Assembly (NCBI GenBank): GCA_902795355.1
Contig: CADBKZ010000006.1
Location: 172,466 to 236,465, forward strand
DNA from: an uncultured Ruminococcus sp.
GTDB lineage: Bacteria > Bacillota > Clostridia > Oscillospirales > CAG-272
Length of the DNA stretch: 64,000 nt
Direction: 5' to 3'
Positions 52,507-62,219 of this stretch are shown here, piece after piece; within the stretch, counting starts at the first letter, position 1; each line of letters opens with the position of its first letter. The notes beneath the pieces were generated by a model. That model was not told where the DNA came from and searched no databases. It saw only the letters and a list, made by a program, of their open reading frames with translations. The position numbers and the translations under genes were made by a program.

Positions 52507-55500
52507 ATGGCTGAAATACGATACCGGATCCCGCGCGTATCGGTTTTGGGACTTTTGGCGTATGCAAAGGAGAACGAAAACGGTTTTTATTCTTTTCGTC
52601 TTTCCCGTGCGGAAACCGATAGCATCACGCTCGGGCGAGGTGAGACCTGGCAGGAAGACAACGCGCTGTTCTTCCAGGCGATGAGCGTACTGACGGGCGA
52701 CAAGTTCGTCCAACCGGACGAAGACAGCGACATCGAAAAACTTGCAGACGTCATTCTGTATCTGGATTTCTCCGGCGTTTTCGACCGTGACGCTACGCTT
52801 CCGAAGAACGCGCTCCGACAGAAGAAAGCGGAAAGTCTGTTCCGTCCCGAGGGGATCGGACTGGATTTAGGCGGCGGGACGCAAACCTACCTCGCCTTTG
52901 AACGCTCCGCCAGTATGAGCCGGAACGCACGGTTGTCGTTCGTCCGTGCCGACGTGTACGAAGCCCTGCGAAACCGTCTGATGCTCGGCATGAAGATCGG
53001 TAACTGTCAGCTTTCCAAGCTCTACGCCTACAACGGGTTATATTATTCCAACGGGAAGCGGATTGACCTGCCGGAACTGTGGGAGCCCGGTCGGATCGAG
53101 ATCATCGACAACCCGAAAAGCCTTGCCGAAAACGTTCCCGTCATCACCGTGGAGGATACCACCGGAACGGGCCCCGTCCGCAAGTATGAAAGAGCCGAAA
53201 AGGTCACGGATATCGAGATCACGGAATTTGACGGCGAGGGGCTGATTTCTCCCGCGTTTGCCCGCAGGATCGACGAGATCTTTTGCGGAAAGCATAGCCA
53301 CACCTCGTTTCAGATCCGCATGCCGTATATCAAAGGGATGGTTCACGAGGCGGACTTCCCGCACCTGTTCCGCAGTGCGTCTGTTCAAAGCATCCGGGAT
53401 ATCTGGGGTGTGAACCACCCCGTGAGCGAGGTCGCTATGATCCTGACGAAAAGCCAATTCAAGGGCTTCGGCTGGCTTAAGGATAGCCGGATGACCTTTG
53501 ACGATTATCTTTCCGCCTGCCGAAAATACCGCCACGCGCTCTATATTACGGGAGTCAACCGCGAAGGTCGATATGGGCTGACCGATATCAACTATCAGTT
53601 TCTCAACACGGTATCGCTGACCGAAAAGCAGTTCCGCCCCGCCGATCTTCCGCTCGGGTGGGATCACGCGCCAAGCGACGATCACCGCGAATGGCTGACC
53701 AAAGCCACCGAACAGAGATATTACGAGCTTTGCGCCGACGAATACGAACGGCTGAACTTCTTCTACGACGAATACGAACATACAGGTCCGAAAGGCAGGC
53801 ACATGCTCGATCTGCTGAAAGCCAATGAGGATCTGATTTTTGAGCCGTATTTTGAAGAAAAACTGCAAACCGAACGCGAAAGAATTTTGCGACAATACGC
53901 GACCGCACATTTGTTGGTGCGCGGAAACGTTCTATATCTGTCCGGTGATTTGCTTGACTTTTTGCGATACACGCTCTGTTTCTGTGAGAGTGGGAATGAG
54001 GAAAACCTTTACGATCTTTGCGACAAACTGCAAACGGCGAGATCCTCCTTCACGACCGCTTATCTGCCGGGAGGAACTCAAGGTGCCGAAACCTTTGCGC
54101 TTCTCCGAAACCCGCATATTGCCAAGAACGAGGAAGTCGTGGTTTCCGCGCCGGGGTATTTTGACCGTATCCGTCAGCAATACCTTTCCGGACTGTCCGG
54201 CGTTGCCATGATCGATCCGAAGTCGCTTATCGCCGAACGCCTCGGCGGTGCGGACTACGACGGCGATATGGTTAAGGTCATTACCGAGCCGGTGCTGGTC
54301 AAAAGCATACAGAAGAACTATTCACTCAAAGGCAAGAAATATAAAGATTATTCCAACGCCAACAATCTGCCGCTGTTGCAGATCCCGTCCGCCACGCCCC
54401 AGATCGCGGACGCGAACGACTGGAGGGCGCGATTCGAGACCGTCAAAAGCACATTTTCCTCGCGCGTCGGGCAGATCTCCAACGCCGCGCTTGACCGCAG
54501 TATTCTCGCATACGACGAAAACACGGACGATGACACCAAGGATCAATACCGGCAGGAGACGGAAACGCTTGCCATTCTTACCGGCCTTGAGATCGACTCG
54601 GCAAAAAGCGGTGTCAAGCCCGATCTTTCGGACTATCTCGGGACGAAAAAGGTTGCGCGAAGCCGCTTTCTGCACTATAAAACCATCATGGAAGAAGCGG
54701 AAGGAAAGCGGGCGTGGTATGAGCCCTCCTTTGAGGAGCAGTTCCGGGATTTCTTTGACGGCGTGGAGTGGAACGGTGTTTCCTCCAACGTGGAAAAACT
54801 GCCGTACTACGCGCTGATGCTCAAAAAGAATACGCCTGTCGTGACCCGGAAACCGATGAAAGCGTCCGAGCTCTTCCGGTTCGCAGTATTCCCCGGATGG
54901 GAAAAAGAGATCGATCCGAAAACGCTTTCGACCGTTTCGGAACTGATCGAAACCTATGAATCCTGTCTTAAACGCATCCGCGTACATAAGAAAATGACGC
55001 CCGCCATGTCCAAGAAAAAGGATATCCAGCGCGTTCTCTTTATGCGGGATCAGGAGGAACAATACGACGCTGACGTGCTTTACACGCTGTTTGTCGGGCT
55101 TTCACCCGAGCGTGTGGCAACTGTCCGCCGGGCGATCCGCGAGGAAAAGTGGGCGTTTTTACCGCCCGACGCGCGCACGGTCTTCCTTCTGAAATATCTG
55201 CCGGAGGAGAAATTCCTGCCGTATTACGATCTCTTTTCGGACTTCCGGGCAGGAGGATACCGCATCCTCGGCGACCTTATCATCGACACCGACAACCGCT
55301 ATCGCGCGGAGGATCACAGCCGGCTTTCGTTTGAGACCGACACGCCGGATATGACCGATCTTGTAAACGCCTTTTTGGATGCCCCGGGCGACTTCGACTA
55401 CCGCGCGGCGGTTGCCCGGAGATGCCGTGAACTGCTCACTAACCGCGTCGGAGGGACAATGGCGGTCGCTTGTGCCGTGGCGCTCGGCAAACGCAAATTC

Positions 55501-55554
55501 CTGTGGGACGTGCTTTGGGAAGACGTCACGCCGGATATGCTTTCGAGGTGGTAG
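52507..55554 (+). CDS. Two-barrel (RdRP/YonO-like) polymerase superfamily protein B
   Basis: 1015 aa; ATG behind AAAAAGGAGGTGAGC. In order: FDGEGLISPAFARRI (Asp242), which parallels the DGxGxIS motif of eukaryotic RdRPs; SFQIRMPYIKGMV (Ser267-Val279), which parallels the AFQxRxxGxKG motif; ALLRNPHIAK (Arg534-His537), which parallels RNPCLHPGD; and LGGADYDGDMVKV with Asp583, Asp585 and Asp587, the DxDGD metal triad. Four motifs in the right order make membership in the two-barrel polymerase superfamily highly probable. The remaining ~400 residues are helical. It likely makes RNA (transcription, priming or copying RNA) for the element. Confidence 0.83.
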   Translation: MAEIRYRIPRVSVLGLLAYAKENENGFYSFRLSRAETDSITLGRGETWQEDNALFFQAMSVLTGDKFVQPDEDSDIEKLADVILYLDFSGVFDRDATLPKNALRQKKAESLFRPEGIGLDLGGGTQTYLAFERSASMSRNARLSFVRADVYEALRNRLMLGMKIGNCQLSKLYAYNGLYYSNGKRIDLPELWEPGRIEIIDNPKSLAENVPVITVEDTTGTGPVRKYERAEKVTDIEITEFDGEGLISPAFARRIDEIFCGKHSHTSFQIRMPYIKGMVHEADFPHLFRSASVQSIRDIWGVNHPVSEVAMILTKSQFKGFGWLKDSRMTFDDYLSACRKYRHALYITGVNREGRYGLTDINYQFLNTVSLTEKQFRPADLPLGWDHAPSDDHREWLTKATEQRYYELCADEYERLNFFYDEYEHTGPKGRHMLDLLKANEDLIFEPYFEEKLQTERERILRQYATAHLLVRGNVLYLSGDLLDFLRYTLCFCESGNEENLYDLCDKLQTARSSFTTAYLPGGTQGAETFALLRNPHIAKNEEVVVSAPGYFDRIRQQYLSGLSGVAMIDPKSLIAERLGGADYDGDMVKVITEPVLVKSIQKNYSLKGKKYKDYSNANNLPLLQIPSATPQIADANDWRARFETVKSTFSSRVGQISNAALDRSILAYDENTDDDTKDQYRQETETLAILTGLEIDSAKSGVKPDLSDYLGTKKVARSRFLHYKTIMEEAEGKRAWYEPSFEEQFRDFFDGVEWNGVSSNVEKLPYYALMLKKNTPVVTRKPMKASELFRFAVFPGWEKEIDPKTLSTVSELIETYESCLKRIRVHKKMTPAMSKKKDIQRVLFMRDQEEQYDADVLYTLFVGLSPERVATVRRAIREEKWAFLPPDARTVFLLKYLPEEKFLPYYDLFSDFRAGGYRILGDLIIDTDNRYRAEDHSRLSFETDTPDMTDLVNAFLDAPGDFDYRAAVARRCRELLTNRVGGTMAVACAVALGKRKFLWDVLWEDVTPDMLSRW

Positions 55555-55653
55555 CGTGAAACATTCAGAAAAGCGGAATTTGAAATATACTTGTTTCACG
55601 CCGCACGTTTGTGCCCTCAGGCACAAAGTGCCGATAGAATTGCGGAGATTATT

Positions 55654-56532
55654 ATGACAAACGAATGGAATGAATTTCTCGCCTACACCGGGAAACCGGT
55701 TTACACGCTCGAAAGCAAAAAATCGACCGCGTTTCTCGGTCGGTTTACCTCGGATATGATAAGAGAGTTCAGCGGCTTTTCCCGCGTTTTCACGATCCTC
55801 GCCCGTGGGTATCTCTTTCATAACCCGGACGGAAGCGCCAAGGACGGTGATCCTTATGCACGTATCGACGGCGCACGGCGGTTCCTTTCCGCGTGGTGCA
55901 GCATTCCGATGAAAAAAGGCGCACGAAAAAAGCCCGCACCGGATGCCGAGTGGCAGTTCGGAACGAACTTCGGATATTTGCACAAGGAATTCCCGGAAAT
56001 CGTGGACGCGGACGGGATGGGCTGGTTCTGCCGCCACGTTCACGCCCTGTCGGTATTCATCGGGGAGCATCGGGAAGAGGTCAACAAACGCCTGTTGCCG
56101 CTCTCGGAACGGCTTGATGCCTGGGACGACGAGTGGCACGGAAAGGTGATTCACTATCAAGTCCCGCTGTTCTCGGAGAAAACGAAAGCCGAATGGTCGC
56201 TTTCTTTTGATTCCGCGATCGCCGACGCGCTCGAACTCGGCGCGCTCCGCACAAAAGATTACGTTCTCCCGAAAGAACTGACGGCAAGGCTCAATGCTAT
56301 GAAGCCCGACGCACTCCCGGATTACGTTCTGCCGACGCTCGCGACGTATTATCTTGCGAACAGACAACCGGACAGCGAATGGGTGGTACTCCCCGTCACG
56401 AATATGGAGGCATACTTCGGCTCGACCTCGCTTTCCCGCCAGTATCTGCCCATGATCCCGAAAGAGCTGATGGAACGGAAGACGACCGCGCTCGGGGTGA
56501 GCGTGTATAAAATGCTGTGTTCCTGCGAATGA
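55654..56532 (+). CDS. Unknown protein linked to polymerase B
   Basis: 292 aa from ATG 55654 with a GCGGAGATT site; it follows protein B by 99 bp, same strand, and probably shares its transcript. The sequence starts MTNEWNEFLAYTGKPVYTL and is mixed alpha/beta with many aromatic residues and a WGFC-like central part (ADGMGWFCRHVHALSVF). No motif was recognised. By context it may be an accessory or regulatory partner of the polymerase. Confidence 0.65.
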   Translation: MTNEWNEFLAYTGKPVYTLESKKSTAFLGRFTSDMIREFSGFSRVFTILARGYLFHNPDGSAKDGDPYARIDGARRFLSAWCSIPMKKGARKKPAPDAEWQFGTNFGYLHKEFPEIVDADGMGWFCRHVHALSVFIGEHREEVNKRLLPLSERLDAWDDEWHGKVIHYQVPLFSEKTKAEWSLSFDSAIADALELGALRTKDYVLPKELTARLNAMKPDALPDYVLPTLATYYLANRQPDSEWVVLPVTNMEAYFGSTSLSRQYLPMIPKELMERKTTALGVSVYKMLCSCE

Positions 56533-56604
56533 CCCTATACACGGATCCGTGAATATTATCGGTATCAAACATGACAATCAAAATATTTCTAACGTGATAT
56601 ATGG

Positions 56605-56634
56605 AACGGCGGCAGGGATTTTCCCGCCGCCGTA
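56605..56634. terminator. Terminator between the partner gene and the export cassette
   Basis: ACGGCGGC...GCCGCCGT stem with an internal GGGA/TCCC pair, between converging genes ending at 56532 and 56641. Confidence 0.75.
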
Positions 56635-56640
56635 TTTGCA

Positions 56641-58851
56641 TTATTTTGCTTTTATTTCATCGGTACGGTAAATGAACTTCACCTGCCCGCTCATATCATC
56701 ACTGATTCCGGAGAAATTACGGTAGTTTTTCGATACGTCGATCGTTGCTTTCAATCGGGTAACGATACCGTTCAGATCTCCGCCCACAAGCCCGACGATT
56801 TTTCCAATACCTTCTTTGTTGAAGAGCTGAAGTCCGCCATCCAGTTGCATAGCACCGTCTTTGAGCTGCGTTACGCCGTCCACCAGTGCCGGAGTTCCAT
56901 TTTTCAATTGAAGAATACCGTCATAAAGTGCAGAAGCCCCGTCTTTAAGCTGTGCTGTCCCATTCTTCAAATCTGATGCGCCGGAAGCAAGGTTTGCGGC
57001 ACCGTCAGCGGCAGAGGAAACGCCTCCGGTGTAGGTCAAAAGACCGGTGTAAAATTCATTGTAACTGTCCAGCGAAGTTTTCAGTCCTGCGATCGCCGTC
57101 TTTCCTTCGGCAGCGGCGGCAAGTTTTGATTGCACCTCATCAGTTGCCATATTTTCAGAGATTGCCTGTTTTACTTGCAATTCTACATTATCCGAAATCG
57201 TTTTTTGTAAAGTATCGGTTTGCATCTGTGCATCGGTGTTCGCTTTAATGGTTGCTTTAATTTCGTCGCTTGCCATTTTGGCGGTGATATTTGCCTCGAT
57301 CAACGCTTTCACATCGTCGCTCTGCATCTGTGCATCAATCGCAGCGGAAACTGCGTTTTGTGTTTCTTCGGGTATCAATCCGGCGGAAACGGCAGCTTCA
57401 TAATCGGATTTGCTCATCCCAGTGGCTGTGGAGATGACTTGATCAGCTACCTGCTCATGCACCGCAGAAGCCACGCCTGATGATACCTGTTCCTGTACAG
57501 CGGCAGTAACCTGTGCTTCAACCTGTTCTCTCACGGTGGCAGTGACCTTTTGTACGATCAAAGGTCTGTTTTCCTCAACGGCAGCAGTGACCTGCGCAAG
57601 CGCTTGTTTATAAACCGAGGTTTCATCCAGCGAGGCGATCACAGCGTCAAGCACCGTGGCGTAATTTTCAATCGTAAGTGCCGGAATGGAAATGCCGCTT
57701 GCCGTGATCTGCGTTTCCACCGTAGAGAGCAAGGTTTCAAATACCTGCTTTGCACCGCCGTTCAAAGTTTCGTTATTATCTTTCAGTGTGTCAAGACCGC
57801 CTGCCAACTGTGCGGCTCCGGTTTTTACCTGCGCGGCACCGTCATCGGCGGCGATCGCGCCGTCTTTCAACTTTTCCGCACCGTCGGCAAGCTGATCGAT
57901 TCCCGCGACAAGCGCGTCGGATTTTTCGAGCAGAGTGCAAAGCCCGCCGTAAAGCGCGGAGGAACCGTCAAGAAGTTGGTTCATACCGCCTGCCAGTTCG
58001 CCGATGGAATTGGTCAAACCGTCGGCAGAATCCAGTTTTGAGGTATCCAAGTTGTTGAAAATCTCATTCGTCGCGATCGTGACCGTCATTCCAAAGCTGA
58101 AATCGGTGGCATCCGCAGTGATTTCCACATAATCGGGAATGTTGATTTTATCTTTACCGATACCGAGATTTTCCTGCATTCCGGGAAGAGCGATGCCTAC
58201 AACTGCCGTGCGGTCTCCGTCATTGATAAGTTTTCCGTTTGATACCTCAATGTTACGGAAACAGTCATTGTCAAGAAGCATTCCGGTCAGCATGGCGAAC
58301 GGGACATATATTTTTTCGTCTTTTCCGTCGATGTTTACCGTTTCATACTGCCTGTTATCGTAATCGAAACGGATGCCGACTTTTCCGGTCTTGCCTGCGA
58401 TCTCATCGGCGGAAACCTTTTTTCCGTCGAGCGTGTAGGTAACAGTCATACCAACGGGCAGTTCCTTTTCAATGTTGCCTTGATAGTAAATATCGTTGCC
58501 CTGCGCATCCCATACCTTTGCATTTCCGTTCATCGTATAGGATTCATCGCCTTTGACATTTTCGATATCGGAAAGTCCGGTAGTATCGGTCAGCGACGAA
58601 GCTCCGAGCACATTTTTGATCCAATCGCTGACAATGATTTTTTTGATGCTGCCATCTGCTCCTGCAAGGACATAAACCGTTTCGTCTTTTGTTATTTCTT
58701 CCTCATTTTCATTCGCGGCGAAAACTGCCGGAAGTTCATTTTGCGATTCTTCTTTTTTGTCTTCTGCTAACGCAAATACCGTGATCGCGCAGGAAAGGCA
58801 TAAGACGGCGCACAAGATAAAAGCGATAATTTTGAATGATATTTTATTCAT
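56641..58851 (-). CDS. Secreted partner protein of MMPL exporter, with LxxGA-type helical repeats
   Basis: 736 aa with a signal peptide (MNKISFKIIAFILCAVLCLS). After ~270 residues comes a long region of short helical repeats of type L-x-D/N-G-A/S (for example AGGMNQLLDGSSALYGG, LADGAEKLKDGA, and a block of LKNGTAQLKDGASAL) and a coiled alanine/glutamate/glutamine-rich middle. Such repeats occur in extracytoplasmic parts of MMPL/YhgE-type transporters. It begins 8 bp inside the MMPL gene's end, so the two are co-translated and act together at the cell surface. Confidence 0.8.
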   Translation of the reverse strand: MNKISFKIIAFILCAVLCLSCAITVFALAEDKKEESQNELPAVFAANENEEEITKDETVYVLAGADGSIKKIIVSDWIKNVLGASSLTDTTGLSDIENVKGDESYTMNGNAKVWDAQGNDIYYQGNIEKELPVGMTVTYTLDGKKVSADEIAGKTGKVGIRFDYDNRQYETVNIDGKDEKIYVPFAMLTGMLLDNDCFRNIEVSNGKLINDGDRTAVVGIALPGMQENLGIGKDKINIPDYVEITADATDFSFGMTVTIATNEIFNNLDTSKLDSADGLTNSIGELAGGMNQLLDGSSALYGGLCTLLEKSDALVAGIDQLADGAEKLKDGAIAADDGAAQVKTGAAQLAGGLDTLKDNNETLNGGAKQVFETLLSTVETQITASGISIPALTIENYATVLDAVIASLDETSVYKQALAQVTAAVEENRPLIVQKVTATVREQVEAQVTAAVQEQVSSGVASAVHEQVADQVISTATGMSKSDYEAAVSAGLIPEETQNAVSAAIDAQMQSDDVKALIEANITAKMASDEIKATIKANTDAQMQTDTLQKTISDNVELQVKQAISENMATDEVQSKLAAAAEGKTAIAGLKTSLDSYNEFYTGLLTYTGGVSSAADGAANLASGASDLKNGTAQLKDGASALYDGILQLKNGTPALVDGVTQLKDGAMQLDGGLQLFNKEGIGKIVGLVGGDLNGIVTRLKATIDVSKNYRNFSGISDDMSGQVKFIYRTDEIKAK

Positions 58852-60943
58852 GGACGGAAACCTCCTGATTTGTTGTTTTGATTTTTGTCATACCCAGCGT
58901 CGTTTTGCAGATGATCTTATCGAACAGCATGAAACAAGCCGGCAGAACGAAGATGACGAGAAGCATACTGATCACGGCTCCCCGTGCCATCAGCATACAC
59001 ATAGAACTGATAATTTCAATATCCGAGTAAAGCGCAACGCCAAAGGTCGCCGCAAACAGCCCCATACCGGAAACGATGATGGACGGGATCGAGGTATAAA
59101 GTGCCGTCCAAACGGCTGTTTTCTTGTCTTTGCCGCCGATGCGCTCGAATTTATATCGTGTTGTCATCAGAATCGCATAGTCAACGGTGGCACCGAGCTG
59201 GATCGTGCTGATGCAGATCGGCGTGATGAACGCCATGCTCTGCCCGAGATAGTGCGGCAGTCCGAGATTTATGAAGATGCCGACCTCGATCACGGCGATC
59301 AGAATGAACGGAAGTGAAATACTCTTTTCTACCAGCAGAATGATGAGGAAAATCGCGATGACCGACACGGCGGTCACGACGGCAAAATCGTGCCCTGTGA
59401 TTTCGATCATATCCTTCATCAGCGGTGCTTCACCGATCACCATTCCGTTTTTGTCGTATTTTTTCAGAATAGTATTCAAGGTATCTATCTGTTCACCTGC
59501 CGCATCGCTTGCCGCCTTGTATTCCGAATTGATGAGCAACAGTTCCCATCGGTCGCTTTCGACAATGGATCTGACACTGTCAGGTAAAATTTCCTCCGGC
59601 ACACGGGAGCCGATGACCGATTCAAGCCCAAGGACGTATTTGACACCGGGAACGGTCTCCATTTCATCCATCATATTTTTGACGGATTTTGCCGGGAGAC
59701 TACTGTCAACAAGGATCATATGCGTGGAGGCGATATTGAAATCTTCCCGTAGTTTAGAGTTGGAAATTACGTAGTCGATATCCTCCGGCAGACATTCGCC
59801 GAGGTCGTAATACACTTCGTCGTTTGCTTTGTTGTATCCGTAATAGGCGGGAGCAATCAGTATGGCAAACAGGATGAGGAAAACCGGAAAGATCTTTACG
59901 ACGCCTTTTGCAAATTTGCCCATATCCGGGATCAGCGAGCGGTGCTTAGTCTTTTGAAGCGGCTTATCCAAAACGAGGATCAGCGACGGCAGAACCGTGA
60001 CACACCCGAGGACGCCGAGGAGAACCCCCTTTGCCATAACGATGCCGAGATCTCTCCCCAAAGTGAAGCTCATAAAACAGAGGGCAACGAATCCGGCGAT
60101 CGTGGTCACGGAACTTCCGATCACGCTGGTCAGCGTTTTCTTGATGGCGTATGCCATCGCTTCAAATTTGTCGGCGTATTGTTCACGCTTTTCATTATAA
60201 CTATGCCACAGGAAAATGGAATAATCCATTGTCACGGCGAGCTGCAGGACGGCGGAAAGCGCTTTGGTAATGTAGGAGATTTCTCCGAAAATGACGTTTG
60301 TTCCGAGATTCAGGAGGATCATCGCACCGATGGAAGCCAAAAAAACAAACGGGATGAGCCAACCGTCAAGCAGAGCCACCATTGCGACGCAGGCAAAACC
60401 GATCGCAAGACCGACGTAGATCGGTTCCTCTTTTTCGCAAAGGTCCCGCAGATCCACAACAAGTGCCGTCATACCCGAAACGAAGCATTGTTTTCCGCAG
60501 ACGGAACGAATCTCCTCCACGGCGTCCATCGTCAGGTCATCGGACGTGCCGGTATCAAAAAATACCGCCATCATCGTGGAGTGGTCGGTGTTGAATTCAC
60601 GGTAGATCGAATCCGGCAAAAGCTCCATCGGGATCGAAAGATCGGCAAGCGAGTCATACCACAGAACGGTATCAACGTGGTCGATGACTTCCACCTTTTC
60701 TTTCAACTTCGCCACGTCTTTGTTTGACATATCTTCAAAAATCAGAAACGTGAAAGCACCCTTGTCAAAATCTTCAAGAAGCTCATTCTGACCGATGACC
60801 GTTTCCATATCCGACGGCAAATAGGTCAGCATATCGTAATTGACACGGGTAGCGATCATACCGATCACTGACGGGATCATCAGAACGACCGTCAGTATCA
60901 GTATCGGGATGCGGTATTTGACTACCGCTTTTGCAAAGCGCAT
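58844..60943 (-). CDS. MMPL-family RND transporter
   Basis: 699 aa with two blocks of six membrane segments and large loops after helix 1 and helix 7, as in MMPL/HAE-type transporters. The first block starts RFAKAVVKYRIPILILTVVL and includes the AVTMDYSIFLWHSY segment; the second includes AIYTPICISTIQLGATVDYAIL-like sequence. It probably exports lipids or drugs, powered by the proton gradient. It is followed by its secreted partner and preceded by TetR and XRE regulators. Confidence 0.9.
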   Translation of the reverse strand: MRFAKAVVKYRIPILILTVVLMIPSVIGMIATRVNYDMLTYLPSDMETVIGQNELLEDFDKGAFTFLIFEDMSNKDVAKLKEKVEVIDHVDTVLWYDSLADLSIPMELLPDSIYREFNTDHSTMMAVFFDTGTSDDLTMDAVEEIRSVCGKQCFVSGMTALVVDLRDLCEKEEPIYVGLAIGFACVAMVALLDGWLIPFVFLASIGAMILLNLGTNVIFGEISYITKALSAVLQLAVTMDYSIFLWHSYNEKREQYADKFEAMAYAIKKTLTSVIGSSVTTIAGFVALCFMSFTLGRDLGIVMAKGVLLGVLGCVTVLPSLILVLDKPLQKTKHRSLIPDMGKFAKGVVKIFPVFLILFAILIAPAYYGYNKANDEVYYDLGECLPEDIDYVISNSKLREDFNIASTHMILVDSSLPAKSVKNMMDEMETVPGVKYVLGLESVIGSRVPEEILPDSVRSIVESDRWELLLINSEYKAASDAAGEQIDTLNTILKKYDKNGMVIGEAPLMKDMIEITGHDFAVVTAVSVIAIFLIILLVEKSISLPFILIAVIEVGIFINLGLPHYLGQSMAFITPICISTIQLGATVDYAILMTTRYKFERIGGKDKKTAVWTALYTSIPSIIVSGMGLFAATFGVALYSDIEIISSMCMLMARGAVISMLLVIFVLPACFMLFDKIICKTTLGMTKIKTTNQEVSVHE

Positions 60944-61064
60944 ACGTAAATTCCTCCGTTCACTATTATGATATGATTATTTTATCGGAGTTTCCTGCTT
61001 TTGACCATAGTCATCCGGGATACAGCTGTCTGAAAAGCAGACACTTGCCCGAAATCAACCAAAA

Positions 61065-61092
61065 AATAGGCACGGAACGCTCCGTGCCTAAA
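61065..61092 (-). terminator. Terminator after the TetR gene
   Basis: TAGGCACGGA / TCCGTGCCTA hairpin with a four-base loop, followed on the minus strand by TTTTTT. Confidence 0.88.
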
Positions 61093-61106
61093 AATACCGT
61101 ATATGA

Positions 61107-61667
61107 TTACACTTGCCCTTGCAACAGTGCCGCAAATTCTTTTGCCCAGTCCTTCTTCAACAGGAAAATGCGGCGTATTTCGCGCGCATATTCATCCGTC
61201 ATCCCTTTATTGAGCCAGTCGAGGATCAGTCCGAAGCACACGCATTTATAATAATCGTAGATTGTTTTTTTGTCTGCTTCTGCGATAGGATTTCCTGCCA
61301 AAACGGTATTTACATAATTTTTGACAAAGTATTCGCTGACTGCCATCAAATGTCTTTCAAATACCTCCCGGCTGATCGAACGGTAGATGTGCATGATCGC
61401 TCTTTTTCGATGAGAAGCAAATTCGACCAGAGCGTCAAAACATTCCACGATCGTGGAAACCGACGGATACTTCCCAATGATGGATTCCGCTTCTTCCTTG
61501 ATGATTTCCTCGATCAACGCCGGAATATCCTGATAGTGATAATAAAAAGAATTGCGATTGATTTCGCATTTTTCCACAAGTTCTTTGACCGTGATCTCCG
61601 AAAGAGGATGCTCTTCAAGCATCGAGATAAAGGTTTCTTTGATCGCTTTCTTTGTATAATTTGCCAA
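61107..61667 (-). CDS. TetR/AcrR-family regulator
   Basis: 186 aa. The N-terminal helix-turn-helix KEFISMLEEHPLSEITVKEL-type region (KKAIKETFISMLEE, VEKCEINRNSFYYHYQDI) is diagnostic; the C-terminal ligand domain is helical. It lies upstream of the MMPL exporter, so it probably represses that cassette until a substrate binds. It ends with a terminator and starts 3 bp after the XRE gene. Confidence 0.9.
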   Translation of the reverse strand: MANYTKKAIKETFISMLEEHPLSEITVKELVEKCEINRNSFYYHYQDIPALIEEIIKEEAESIIGKYPSVSTIVECFDALVEFASHRKRAIMHIYRSISREVFERHLMAVSEYFVKNYVNTVLAGNPIAEADKKTIYDYYKCVCFGLILDWLNKGMTDEYAREIRRIFLLKKDWAKEFAALLQGQV

Positions 61668-61670
61668 TTC

Positions 61671-61892
61671 TCACACCTCTTTCAAATGGATTTCCACAAT
61701 ATCGGAAAGCTTGCATTGCAACGCGATACAGATTTTAGCAAGAGTTTCAAGCGTGACGGATTCGCCCTTTCCCATCTTAGTGATAACATTGGTTGAGAGC
61801 GACGAAGCTTTCTGAAGGTCCTTTTTCATCATATGTTTGTCGATCAATAATTTCCACAGCCTGTCATAACTGATATGATACATTTTTTCCAT
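61671..61892 (-). CDS. XRE-family helix-turn-helix regulator
   Basis: 73 aa, start ATG behind CCGGAGGCATACG. SYDRLWKLLIDKHMMKKDL, the LSTNVITKMGKGESVTLETL recognition region and CIALQCKLSDIVEI match Cro/CI-like small regulators (YozG-like). It is 3 bp from the TetR start and forms one message with it. Confidence 0.9.
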   Translation of the reverse strand: MEKMYHISYDRLWKLLIDKHMMKKDLQKASSLSTNVITKMGKGESVTLETLAKICIALQCKLSDIVEIHLKEV

Positions 61893-62219
61893 CGTATGCC
61901 TCCGGTATGGTAATAATTGAATTATATCATAAAATCACTCAGAAGTCAAGAAAATTCACTTAAAAGTCATAATAGTTCTCTTTTTTCCGCATTTCATTTG
62001 TAAAAGCATCTTGAACTTTACAGAAATCGGGTTGACATTCCGGAGGCTTCGTGTTAGCGATGCAAATAGCATCCACGATTTGAAGTGGAAATAAGAGACC
62101 GTTGTTTTTTGACGGTGTCGAACGGATAAACCTGTAAATCATCTTCCCACCTTTATCATACTTCCCTTTTCCGCGTTTGTCAACGCTGTAAATTCTGTCA
62201 GGAGAACGGCAAAAAGCCC

